NCBI GenBank assembly: GCA_030698395.1
Contig: JAUYKW010000021.1
Coordinates: forward strand, 1 to 34,812
Direction of reading: 5' to 3'
Length of the DNA: 34,812 bases
DNA from: a bacterium
GTDB taxonomy: Bacteria; Patescibacteriota; Patescibacteriia; UBA9570
In this document: positions 1-7,282 of the stretch, one piece after another
Layout: the number at the start of each line of letters is the position of its first letter
Numbering within the stretch: position 1 is the first letter of the stretch
Program-made: the position numbers and the translations under genes
The notes under the pieces: model-generated
What the model saw: only the letters and a program-made list of their open reading frames with translations
Told to the model about the DNA's origin: nothing
Databases searched by the model: none

Positions 1-40
1 TAGTTCAATATATTATCATCGTACGGAATTGAACTAAAAA

Positions 41-271
41 TTGTATCCTGTACTATCAGAAGAACTTGGTTTTGCTTTAGATCAGTTTAATTCTTGCTTC
101 GAATCACAGCAGTATCTAAAACAAGTTGAGCAAGATGCTAAAGAAGCAAATGATTTAGGTATTAAAAGTCAGCCAAACTTAATTATTTGGTACGAAGATG
201 GATCAATTGAGTTGATTGATGGATATGTGAATCGTTCATATTTAGAAAGTATATTGTCCGATCATTTATGA
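41..271 (+). CDS. C-terminal part of a DsbA-like thioredoxin-fold protein (5' part missing or broken)
   Basis: The 76 residues resemble the end of DsbA-family thiol oxidoreductases: a helical stretch (LDQFNSCFESQQYLKQVEQD), then LGIKSQPNLIIW, which matches the cis-Pro strand region (usually GVxGTPTFxI), and a final helix. The CxxC active site would lie further upstream and is not visible. An in-frame TAA at 35-37 precedes the TTG at 41, and there is no Shine-Dalgarno, so this is unlikely to be an independent gene start. Another frame (4-45) could read FNILSSYGIELKIV, which looks like a thioredoxin helix and strand, so a frameshift or deletion is possible. The stop overlaps the lgt start as ATGA. 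The fold assignment is moderately supported; whether the gene is intact is unknown. Confidence 0.45.
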   Translation: MYPVLSEELGFALDQFNSCFESQQYLKQVEQDAKEANDLGIKSQPNLIIWYEDGSIELIDGYVNRSYLESILSDHL

Positions 272-1050
272 TACCAGATTTACATTGGGCAGAAATTCCT
301 TTAGGATCCCTATCTTTACAAGTTTGGGGTTTGTTTGTGGCTACTGGTATTGCAGTTGCAATTTATGTAGCTAAGAAAGTTGCTGATAAAGAAGGTTTGC
401 AGGGGAATGCAATTGTTGACGCATCGTTTTGGATAATTATTGGTAGCATGGTTGGTGCAAGACTATTTTTTGTACTTACTGAATTAGGAAATTATACTAG
501 TGATTGGTTGGGAATATTCCGAGTATGGGAAGGTGGCATGTCTATCAATGGAGGCTATTTAGGTGCATTGATTGCTGCTGTGATATTTTTCCGAAAAAGG
601 AAGCTATCATTCTGGCGCTATGGAGATATTATTGTGTATGCACTGCCTCTTGGGAAGTTTATTGGTAGATTAGGCTGTTTTTTTGTGTTTGATCATCCTG
701 GTTCGGTAACTGAGTTCTTTTTAGGGGAGGAATACTACGTAGATCAGCTAATTCGTCATAATCATGGATTGTATTTATCGTTGAATGGGTTAGTAATGTT
801 TTTGGTGTTTGTATTGTTAAAAAAGAAATTTTCGCCAAAAGCACCTTATTTTATGATTTTATTCCTACCTTGGTATGGCTTAACCAGGATTTTGCTAGAT
901 TCAGACCGGATTTTAGATTCTGCAATTGCTGGCCAAACACCTGCTCAATGGGTAGGTATGTTCATGATTGTGCTAGGATTAATCCTTTTTGGTCAAAGGC
1001 AGAATATTAGAAAAAAGATGATTAAAGCTAGAAAAAAAGAAGCTAATTAA
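268..1050 (+). CDS. lgt: Prolipoprotein diacylglyceryl transferase
   Basis: Lgt moves diacylglycerol from phosphatidylglycerol to the lipobox cysteine of prelipoproteins in the cytoplasmic membrane. The 260-residue protein has about seven hydrophobic segments and the family landmarks in order: GARLFFV (63-69), RVWEGGMSINGG (85-96), GRLGCFFVFDHPG (133-145) and a late WYGLTRILLDS segment that carries the second conserved arginine. The Asn in SINGG sits where the well-studied E. coli enzyme has a His (HGG), and GRLGCF replaces the usual GRIGNFxNGE. The ATG shares bases with the preceding TGA (ATGA), which suggests translational coupling. At least the ZnuA-type protein at 19953-20870 is a likely substrate. 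Confidence 0.93.
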   Translation: MIPDLHWAEIPLGSLSLQVWGLFVATGIAVAIYVAKKVADKEGLQGNAIVDASFWIIIGSMVGARLFFVLTELGNYTSDWLGIFRVWEGGMSINGGYLGALIAAVIFFRKRKLSFWRYGDIIVYALPLGKFIGRLGCFFVFDHPGSVTEFFLGEEYYVDQLIRHNHGLYLSLNGLVMFLVFVLLKKKFSPKAPYFMILFLPWYGLTRILLDSDRILDSAIAGQTPAQWVGMFMIVLGLILFGQRQNIRKKMIKARKKEAN

Positions 1051-1101
1051 TACATTTAGCATAAGTAGCTAACATTAGCTAAAAGATACGCCAGAGAACA
1101 G

Positions 1102-1130
1102 TTGACAAAAAGCTGTTTTTTTTGTATTCT
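1102..1130 (+). promoter_or_regulatory. Sigma-70-type promoter TTGACA-N17-TATTCT
   Basis: A perfect -35 hexamer (1102-1107) lies 17 bases before TATTCT (1125-1130). A start near 1137 would give a leader of about 535 bases for the G+C-rich operon, or a separate small RNA. The -35 overlaps the loop of a weak terminator hairpin behind lgt, so part of the signal could be terminator. Confidence 0.5.
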
Positions 1131-1240
1131 GTTCGGTCGATAAGTTATGCACCAGTTGGGCATTGTTGGCGCGCAAATTGGATTCTATACTTAATAGTTG
1201 CCTAAATTTTAGGCAATAAAAAAGAGATATGCACTATATA

Positions 1241-1314
1241 TGCATGTATCTAGTTAATAATTAAGGATATACTTGTATGTTGCTGTAATTGATTATTTTG
1301 CTAGTAATTATGCA
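1241..1314 (+). repeat. Imperfect hairpin 1 with apical motif copy 1
   Basis: Nested arms TGCAT (1241-1245)/ATGCA (1310-1314), CTAG (1250-1253)/CTAG (1301-1304) and TAATAATTA (1255-1263)/TAATTgATTA (1286-1295, one bulge) enclose GGATATACTTGTATGTT (1265-1281). The same 17-base motif, with two changes, fills the loop of the next hairpin. Confidence 0.5.
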
Positions 1315-1326
1315 CTTTTCTATCAT

Positions 1327-1380
1327 TGAGAGTCTGTTAATTCAGGGATATACTTAAATGTTCTGAATTGCAGCCTCTCA
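1327..1380 (+). repeat. Hairpin 2 with apical motif copy 2
   Basis: TGAGAG (1327-1332)/CTCTCA (1375-1380) and AATTCAG (1339-1345)/CTGAATT (1363-1369) are exact inverted arms. The loop is exactly GGATATACTTAAATGTT (1346-1362), 15 of 17 bases identical to the motif in hairpin 1, starting 81 bases downstream of copy 1. Confidence 0.6.
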
Positions 1381-1456
1381 TGTGTAGAATCTGTTGCGAA
1401 AAAGGTAAAAGCCAGATCTTTGACAATTTAATCGGTAATAAAATTACTTGTTTAAC

Positions 1457-1521
1457 AGCAGGTAGGCCGTGAGTTTCGTCTATAAATACTATATATAGGC
1501 ACATCTCTCGGCCTGCCTGCT
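1457..1521 (+). promoter_or_regulatory. Stable leader stem-loop before the SPFH-like gene
   Basis: AGCAGGTAGGCCG (1457-1469) pairs with CGGCCTGCCTGCT (1509-1521), 13 pairs with one G-U, enclosing an A/T-rich loop of about 39 bases with an extra GAG/CTC helix. No T run follows, so it looks like a leader structure rather than a terminator. Its role is unknown. Confidence 0.5.
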
Positions 1522-1671
1522 ACTCGAAAGAGGGCTAGGATTAATCTCCTTGCCCATGCGGGCGGGAAAACAGACCGAAAAACAACTAGCTAACATCTGG
1601 CGCATTCTCGCGCTAAGGTGGTAAATCTGCTGGTTTCGTTCTCAGTGTGCTTCAATCAATTAGGAGAAGCT

Positions 1672-3231
1672 ATGACTCCCCAACTCGTCATCCTGTTCGT
1701 CCTCTGTGTCATCTCCGGCATCACCTCGATTCTGACCTTCGGTTGGGCGACTCCGTTCGCGCCGTTGTGCGCCGGCATCTTCCTCTCGGCCATCATGAGT
1801 GGATGGTTCGGACGGCAGCACGAGGGAGTGATGGTCGGCAACGGCAACGTGCCGTGGCCGTGGACCAACTCCGTTGTCGCTATCGGCGTGTTCTTCCTCC
1901 ACTACATTCCGATCGCTTGGGGCTGGTGGGAGTACCCCGGTTGGTTTGCTTGGTGTGTGATTGGGGCGCTGGCATGCGCCGCGATCTTCATCCTGTATCC
2001 CTCTCGGAGAACGCCACCCGGAGCCTACTTCTGGGGCTTCCTCACGGCCCTCGGTGGCATCATGCTCCGTTGGGGTCTGTACTACATGCAGGACTGGATG
2101 ACCACGCACAGTGGCTCCACTTCCTCGGCTGGCTTGGCCTTCATCATGACGGCTACCACCATCGGCATCGTCGGTTCGCTGGTGCTGCTGATCACCATGG
2201 CTGTTCGGCTGTCGGAGAAGAACGTTATCTTCTTCCGTCTCCCGGGTCCGGGCATGCTGAAGTACATCTTGAGCGGCAGCACCATGGTTGGCGCAGTAGC
2301 CGACCTGACTGGTGTCCCTCTGTCTCCGGTTCCAGTTCCTGCTGATCGGCAGGGCGACCTGACGGCTACCTGGCGTTGGATGCTCGGCAACCTCCGGCGA
2401 CGTGGGGACCCGAGGGCGTTCCTGACCAACCACGTGTGGGTTGGCCCGGCCTTCTTCTATCCTGGCATTCCCTTCTTCACGGTCGTGGGTAATTTGATCC
2501 ATGCGATCTTGCCACGACTCGGCACAGAGTACGCGACCCTCCAGCAAATGCCGGACCGCGACTTCAAGAAGGGACCCTTCAGCACCGGCCAAGGTGGCCC
2601 GGAACTCGAGGTAACGGTGGGCTTCAACATGAGGCTCATCAATCCCTTCGTGCTGTGGGGACAGGAGAACTGGAACGAGAGCCTGGATCACCTCATGGAT
2701 GTCTTCACCGCCGATCTCGTGTCGGTGATTGGAGACAGACTGTATGGTGTTCACGGTTCGCTGATCGGACGCAACCTGCCCAACGGTGGCAGGGTTCCCG
2801 GCATCGCCGTGGAAGGCATCCCAGCGCGTGCACAGACTCGGATCCACTTCGGCAACGAAGCGATTGACCCCATTCAGGTGGTGGCCTTCCTCGTCGCAGC
2901 TTTCGAGCGCGGCGTGGCGGAAACCATCGGCATGATGGTCACTTCGGTTCGCGTCAAGGACGTGGACGTGTCTGCTCTGGTGCGTGGCATCAACGACGAA
3001 ATGGTGAAGACCTGGGCCGAGCGTTCCCTCGCAGAAGCCAAGGCCGAAACCATCCGTCTCACGGCCGGAGCGCAAGTGCAGGCCCTGATGGATGCTGCAG
3101 AGCATCACGGTGTCCCGGAGGCAGATCGTGGCAAGATCCTCATGGAGGCGGCCAAGTTCTACTTCCTTTCGGGTGATGCCGATGGCGCCATCCTAGGAGT
3201 TCTGGCCAACACCAGGACCGGCAGCAGGTAA
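1672..3231 (+). CDS. Multi-pass membrane protein with SPFH/band-7-like domain (G+C-rich)
   Basis: The start is set at ATG 1672 because AGGAG (1662-1666) lies just upstream; the earlier GTG at 1618 lacks such a site. The 519-residue protein has about five or six hydrophobic segments in its first 200 residues. A soluble part follows: ELEVTVGFNMRLINP recalls the SPFH strand signature (tests of type VxVxVxYRIxDP), then come VVAFLVAAFERGVAETIG and an Ala/Glu-rich helix (ERSLAEAKAETIRLTAGAQ) as in the C-terminal coiled region of flotillin/prohibitin relatives. SPFH proteins scaffold membrane microdomains. Codons are strongly G/C-ending (CTC, ATC, GGC), unlike lgt upstream; two 60-base lines counted (2401-2460 and 2881-2940) each have 39 G/C. 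The next gene is probably a partner in one operon. The family call is moderate. Confidence 0.6.
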   Translation: MTPQLVILFVLCVISGITSILTFGWATPFAPLCAGIFLSAIMSGWFGRQHEGVMVGNGNVPWPWTNSVVAIGVFFLHYIPIAWGWWEYPGWFAWCVIGALACAAIFILYPSRRTPPGAYFWGFLTALGGIMLRWGLYYMQDWMTTHSGSTSSAGLAFIMTATTIGIVGSLVLLITMAVRLSEKNVIFFRLPGPGMLKYILSGSTMVGAVADLTGVPLSPVPVPADRQGDLTATWRWMLGNLRRRGDPRAFLTNHVWVGPAFFYPGIPFFTVVGNLIHAILPRLGTEYATLQQMPDRDFKKGPFSTGQGGPELEVTVGFNMRLINPFVLWGQENWNESLDHLMDVFTADLVSVIGDRLYGVHGSLIGRNLPNGGRVPGIAVEGIPARAQTRIHFGNEAIDPIQVVAFLVAAFERGVAETIGMMVTSVRVKDVDVSALVRGINDEMVKTWAERSLAEAKAETIRLTAGAQVQALMDAAEHHGVPEADRGKILMEAAKFYFLSGDADGAILGVLANTRTGSR

Positions 3232-3325
3232 ACAAACCGTGGTCGTGGCAGGTGCTGGAAGCGTGTATTCGCAACCACCCTGCCACGGCCATCCCCAAAA
3301 AATCTTCAACGAAAAGGAGGGGGCC

Positions 3326-3787
3326 ATGTGGTTCGCCATTACGCTCCTGATCATCGGCCTCGTCTGCCTCGGGGGCATCGCCCTCACCGGCAGCAAGAAG
3401 GCTGACGATAACTCCCCGAAGAGCAACTTCCGCATCTACCTCGAGTCGGTGTGGGACGCGCTCCCCGGAGCTCTGTTCCTCAGCCTGGTCTGGACGGCGG
3501 GAGGGAAGCTCGGCCTGGGATTCCTGAACATCTTCGTCCTGACCAGCGATGACATCTGGACTCCGCAGGTTCTGTGGGGTCCGCTGGTTGATGTGAATCT
3601 GACCACCAAGTGGTTGGGCATCAACCACATGCTTGAAGGCTTCCTCACCTTCGACATGATCTGTGTGTGGGGACTGTGCTTCTTCTTGATACAGTTCCCT
3701 GGGCCGAACTGGCTGAACAGGATCCTCTTGGTAGGCATGGTGGCATCAATTATCGGGGCCATCCTGATGGTCCTCACCGCCTACTGA
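3326..3787 (+). CDS. Small G+C-rich four-helix membrane protein, partner of SPFH-like protein
   Basis: The ATG at 3326 follows AGGAGG (3315-3320) at good spacing; an ORF from 3239 is open but has no ribosome site. The 153 residues show about four hydrophobic segments: an N-terminal helix (MWFAITLLIIGLVCLGGIAL), one near residues 45-65, FDMICVWGLCFFLIQF, and a C-terminal helix ending VLTAY. Between them is a Trp-rich loop. I do not recognise the family. It lies 94 bases behind the SPFH-like gene, shares its codon bias, and ends directly in front of the structured trailer RNA, so the two proteins and the RNA probably form one transcription unit. Confidence 0.6.
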   Translation: MWFAITLLIIGLVCLGGIALTGSKKADDNSPKSNFRIYLESVWDALPGALFLSLVWTAGGKLGLGFLNIFVLTSDDIWTPQVLWGPLVDVNLTTKWLGINHMLEGFLTFDMICVWGLCFFLIQFPGPNWLNRILLVGMVASIIGAILMVLTAY

Positions 3788-3795
3788 GGATCCCA

Positions 3796-4098
3796 ACCGT
3801 AATACTCTACGGTATCAGAGGAAACATAACTTAGAGGAGTATCTCTAAGATGGATGGTCTGTCCATTCCCTGCATGGTGAGCTTAGCAGCCAAGACCCAT
3901 GCATGACTGCTAACAACAGGGTTCTGTTAACAGGATCCCGCCATTACGAAAGTATTGGCTCAAAAGTTCTGGAGCGCGGAACTTTATAAAATAATACGCA
4001 CCTCTAGGCGAAAGCCTCCGAGGAAAGGCCTGACAGGTTGTATCAAAGTTGACGTTCGCGTCGATGGAGATCAATACCTGTCAGGCCTTCTTCTTTTT
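3796..4098 (+). ncRNA. Candidate structured RNA (trailer of the G+C-rich operon or separate RNA)
   Basis: Seven or more helices occur in about 300 bases without a gene. H1 ACCGTA/TACGGT (3796-3801/3808-3813) has loop ATACTC. H2 CTTAGAG/CTCTAAG (3830-3836/3843-3849) has loop GAGTAT, the exact reverse complement of the H1 loop. TGCATGG/CCATGCA (3871-3877/3897-3903) interleaves with TTAGCAG/CTGCTAA (3883-3889/3907-3913). Then come a CTGTTAACAG hairpin (3919-3939), AAAGTTC/GAACTTT (3963-3969/3979-3985) inside GTATT/AATAC, an AGGCgaaaGCCT tetraloop stem (4006-4017), and a terminator (4025-4089). The sequence directly shows the pairing potential; that it acts as an RNA is inference. It does not match RNase P, tmRNA or 6S RNA as far as I can judge. 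Confidence 0.55.
4025..4098 (+). terminator. Strong terminator with 14-bp stem
   Basis: AAGGCCTGACAGGT (4025-4038) pairs perfectly with ACCTGTCAGGCCTT (4076-4089), followed by a pyrimidine/T run. The loop holds an inner GACG-ttcg-CGTC stem (4051-4062) with a UUCG tetraloop. It closes the structured trailer of the G+C-rich operon. Confidence 0.8.
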
Positions 4099-4162
4099 CA
4101 TTTTTAATTTCAGCATTGATTGGATGCAATATTAGTGTTATTATTTCATTGTTAAGCGCACC

Positions 4163-4750
4163 ATGATCTGGGGCGTTTTTATATTTAAAAATCGTAAAAG
4201 CATTAGATTGAAGCGATATGATTATCGTTCACCTGGTAGTTATTTTATAACTGTAAATATTAAAGACCGAAGACATTTTTTTGGTATTGTTATCAACGGT
4301 GTTATGTGTTTATCCAGCAATGGATCTGCTACATATAGATATTGGGAAAATATCCCATATCATTTTAAGTTTGTAACATTAGATACATTTATCATAATGC
4401 CGGATCATATGCACGGTATAATAAATATTTACGACATTAATTCGAAAAAACCTGTGGGGACATGCCATGGAAAAGAAACAATCAACACATGCACAAAGCC
4501 TGTATGGACATGCCATGACATGTCCATACAAAGGTGCAACAAGTTTTCAAAACCAGTGTCAGGTTCATTATCAATGGTCATAAATCATTACAAAGGATCA
4601 GTTACCAGATATTGCAGACAAAACGGCTATTCATCATTCAAATGGCAATCGCGTTATTGGGATCGAGTCATCCGAAATGATGAAGAGTATAATAGGATTA
4701 AACAATATATTTTAAACAATCCAAAAAAATGGAATAAACAGAATAGTTGA
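4163..4750 (+). mobile_element. REP-associated tyrosine transposase (RAYT), copy 1
   Basis: RAYTs are domesticated relatives of IS200/IS605 Y1 transposases that process REP palindromes as single-stranded DNA. The 195-residue protein starts with the typical RLKRYDYRSPGSYFITVNIKDR, has the HUH motif in MPDHMHGII (His82 and His84), and ends with WDRVIRNDEEYNRIKQYILNNP, in which Tyr182 is the likely nucleophile. The linker between the two halves (residues about 95-120) is unusually Cys/Thr-rich because a REP-like palindrome is embedded in the reading frame. No IS ends or target duplications are visible. The start is uncertain; no Shine-Dalgarno is seen. A second, diverged RAYT lies at 7350. Confidence 0.85.
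4458..4530 (+). repeat. REP-like element inside RAYT copy 1
   Basis: A half copy GGACATGCCATG (4458-4469) is followed by an exact palindrome: TGTATGGACATG (4501-4512), six-base loop, CATGTCCATACA (4519-4530). The second copy repeats GGACATGCCATG at 4506-4517. The element is in frame with the RAYT gene. Confidence 0.7.
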
Positions 4751-4795
4751 GGTCTAGCAGAGAAGATGTACCTATTGGGAGATAAATTGGAGAGA

Positions 4796-4804
4796 TGTTA
4801 TACT
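4796..4804 (+). promoter_or_regulatory. Extended -10 (TGtTATACT) directly before the NHL gene
   Basis: TG (4796-4797) and TATACT (4799-4804) lie six bases before the ATG at 4811, so transcription would begin at or near the A of the start codon (leaderless mRNA). Confidence 0.45.
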
Positions 4805-4810
4805 AATTAT

Positions 4811-7279
4811 ATGAAAAAATACTTATTTATTATAACATTTTTAATTGCACTACCTTTTGTGGTCACAGCTTCATTTGGTGATAGCACAACTTATGTTGGC
4901 AAACTAAAAGCAGGAGATGGCGAATTTCGTACAGACGCTAACTTTGATTTTCCAGAAGATATCACTGTTGATAGCAATGGAAATTTTTATTTAGCAGATA
5001 CTTTTAATAATGTAATTCGCAAGATTGATACTAATGGCACTGTATCTACAGCCGTTGGAGCTGGCGGATATGGAGATTTAAATAGCACTGGTGCAAAAAC
5101 TAGATTTTCGCATCCTGGCGGTGTTGCGGTTGATGATAGCGGAAATGTATATATTGCGGATTCTGGAAATGGTAAAATAAAAAAATATAATGGCAGCAAA
5201 ACTACTACTTTGAAAAGTGGGCTAGGTAGACCTGAGGGCATATTTTACCGAGGGGGTAAAATTTATTTCACAGATTACGAAACTGGACGACTTTATTCCA
5301 TGAATACAAATGGTGGTGGTGAGCAAACAATTACTTCATCTCTGAATGGACCCAAAAAGATATACGTTCGTACTGATGGTAAATATGCATACGTAACGAA
5401 TGCGCTGGATTATACAGTAGTGCGAATAAAAATAGATGGAGGTTATACATCTGTTATTGCTGGTATGTCGGGAACATCTGGAAAAACTAATGGTGCTTGC
5501 TTAGCATCTAGTTTTAAAAACTTATGGGGCATAACTATAATGGAGGGTGCTTCATTAGATGAGGATGATATTTATATAACCGATGGTACTGGTGATCCTG
5601 GCAATATTGTAGATCGTGACACCTTTATTCAAAATACAGCAGATGCTGGCAAAGTAAGGGTAATTGATCTTAATGGATCTGATGTGCCGGAAGGTGCAGT
5701 TGAATCCCAATCTAGTTTAGCCAGTACTGTCTGCGAAACATATTTATTACTAAAAGATAGTGATGATTTTGCTGTGAATTATCCAAATTCTATTACTTCC
5801 TACAATGATTATTTATATGTAGCTATCACGGGGATTAGTAATGTTTCAAAACTAAGTCCTACTGATTTTACAGATGTAGAAATTTGGGCAGGCAAAGATA
5901 GGTTTCATAATAAAAATGGACTAAACGGATTGCCAGGAAGACCGAAAGATATAGTAATTACTCGAGATAAATCTAAAATATATTATAGTGAGAATAATCA
6001 GATAAAAAAAATTATTACTAATAGAAAACGCATTAAGCATGTAGTTGGAAATACAGTAGATAATTATCAGAAGAATGATGATAAAGGATGGGCCAAAACT
6101 AATGGTAGATTTTCTGATGCTTTATCAATAGCTTTATCAAAAAATGAACGAAAATTATTCGTAGTAGATAGAAATAATAATAGAATTAGAGAAGTGGATA
6201 TTGCTAGTAGAACGGTTTATTATTTAACTGGAGCAGGTGAAGTTAATTCTGGCGGTGGCACTTCTAATGGCTATCAAGAAGGTACGTCTTGCGCTAATCA
6301 ATTTGAAAATGGCGTAGTTGGTTGTGCTTATTTTTCTCGACCAGGTGGCATTGTGGTGGATCGTGATGGTAAATATGGATACGTGGTTGATACTGGTAAT
6401 CATGTTGTACGACGAGTAACATTACGTGGCAAGAATAAAGGCAAAACAAAGTTGATTGCTGGAAATCCAGGTCAGCGTGGTTTTAAAAATGGCACTAGAA
6501 AAAAATCCCGTTTTAATGTTCCAATCTCAATCACGATAGATAGTAAGAGTAAAAATCTTTATATTGCTGATCGTAATAATCATGCAATTAGGAAAGTTCG
6601 CATCAGAGACGGGAAGGTTACTACTTTAGTGGGAGATCCAGATAAAGCCGGGTATTTAGACGGAAAGTTTAGTGATGCTATTTTAAATCTTCCAGTAGAA
6701 GTATATTACAATAAAGGTAATGTATATTTTTCTGAAGCAGGTACACATATGGTAAGAGTAGCGGATCGTTCAGTTAGAGCTGTAAAGCTTGTAGCTGGAG
6801 ATGGAAATAGAGGATATTCCAATGGTGATCGTGATAATACACAATTTGATAACCCGGTTGGAATTGTTCGGAAAGGAAATAATTTATTAGTTGCCGATAG
6901 TCAGAATGATTTGATCCGGAAACTAGACTTAGGAAATGGAATGGATATTCCTTATACAGATCCTGTAGCTGAAGTTACAAGTATTTCTCCAGCAAGTAAT
7001 AAACTATCTGATACTTACACAGATACTAAAGCATTGCAGGTTTTTGGTAATAAATTTAGGCACGGAGCAATTGCATATTTTGGCATACATAAGGCCAATC
7101 AAACATATGTAAATTCTGAGAATGAAATTAGCGTTGTAATACCGTTTGGTCATTTAGAGCCAGGTTATTATCAAATTCGAGTAGAGAATACAGATGGCCA
7201 ATCGGGATATTTATTGCGCGGTTATTCAGTATCGGATGAAAGTGGAAATGTTCCAGAAGTAGATCATTGGGCAAATTAA
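4811..7279 (+). CDS. Secreted NHL-repeat beta-propeller protein with C-terminal IPT/TIG-like domain
   Basis: The ATG at 4811 gives a good signal peptide (MKKYLFIITFLIALPFVVTA) and an 822-residue product; the upstream in-frame ATG at 4766 would spoil it. The body has many NHL-type repeats of the form GxFxxPxGIAVDxxGNVYIADxxNxxIRKI, for example VDSNGNFYLADTFNNVIRKI, VDDSGNVYIADSGNGKIKKY and IDSKSKNLYIADRNNHAIRK, enough for two propellers. The last ~100 residues (VTSISPASNKLS… to YYQIRVENTDGQS) resemble an IPT/TIG immunoglobulin-like fold. It is probably secreted; no anchor is seen at the C terminus. Such propellers usually bind proteins or glycans; the ligand is unknown. It is flanked by two RAYT genes, so the block may have moved. 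Confidence 0.8.
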   Translation: MKKYLFIITFLIALPFVVTASFGDSTTYVGKLKAGDGEFRTDANFDFPEDITVDSNGNFYLADTFNNVIRKIDTNGTVSTAVGAGGYGDLNSTGAKTRFSHPGGVAVDDSGNVYIADSGNGKIKKYNGSKTTTLKSGLGRPEGIFYRGGKIYFTDYETGRLYSMNTNGGGEQTITSSLNGPKKIYVRTDGKYAYVTNALDYTVVRIKIDGGYTSVIAGMSGTSGKTNGACLASSFKNLWGITIMEGASLDEDDIYITDGTGDPGNIVDRDTFIQNTADAGKVRVIDLNGSDVPEGAVESQSSLASTVCETYLLLKDSDDFAVNYPNSITSYNDYLYVAITGISNVSKLSPTDFTDVEIWAGKDRFHNKNGLNGLPGRPKDIVITRDKSKIYYSENNQIKKIITNRKRIKHVVGNTVDNYQKNDDKGWAKTNGRFSDALSIALSKNERKLFVVDRNNNRIREVDIASRTVYYLTGAGEVNSGGGTSNGYQEGTSCANQFENGVVGCAYFSRPGGIVVDRDGKYGYVVDTGNHVVRRVTLRGKNKGKTKLIAGNPGQRGFKNGTRKKSRFNVPISITIDSKSKNLYIADRNNHAIRKVRIRDGKVTTLVGDPDKAGYLDGKFSDAILNLPVEVYYNKGNVYFSEAGTHMVRVADRSVRAVKLVAGDGNRGYSNGDRDNTQFDNPVGIVRKGNNLLVADSQNDLIRKLDLGNGMDIPYTDPVAEVTSISPASNKLSDTYTDTKALQVFGNKFRHGAIAYFGIHKANQTYVNSENEISVVIPFGHLEPGYYQIRVENTDGQSGYLLRGYSVSDESGNVPEVDHWAN

Positions 7280-7282
7280 TAT

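Larger units (their letters stand above)
1051..1671. other. 620-base gene-free leader region with several hairpins
   Basis: No convincing gene is present. From left to right I see: a palindrome at 1066-1081; an AACAG/CTGTT hairpin with a T run (1097-1123), a weak terminator for lgt, overlapping a promoter-like TTGACA-N17-TATTCT; a 15-codon ORF at 1147-1194 without Shine-Dalgarno; a short inverted repeat at 1198-1216; twin hairpins with the same loop sequence (1241-1314 and 1327-1380); a second TTGACA at 1420-1425 without a clear -10; a 13-bp G+C-rich stem (1457-1521); and CTCgaaaGAG and GCCCatgcGGGC mini-hairpins just before the next gene. Composition shifts from A+T-rich to G+C-rich near 1500. 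Confidence 0.6.

Noticed and set aside
1660-3108. 482-codon minus-strand ORF and other long ORFs opposite the SPFH-like gene
   Set aside because: Long antisense frames are expected in G+C-rich coding DNA. The product is low-complexity His/Arg/Asp-rich with no fold, and the plus-strand gene has a ribosome site and membrane helices.
3140-3628. 162-codon minus-strand ORF across the junction of the two G+C-rich genes
   Set aside because: Shadow of the plus-strand genes; no start signal and no recognisable domain.
4004-4040. Possible RNase P RNA core (GAGGAAAG)
   Set aside because: The bases resemble the conserved P4 region, but the remaining RNase P landmarks, such as ACAGAA and the universal core helices, are absent.
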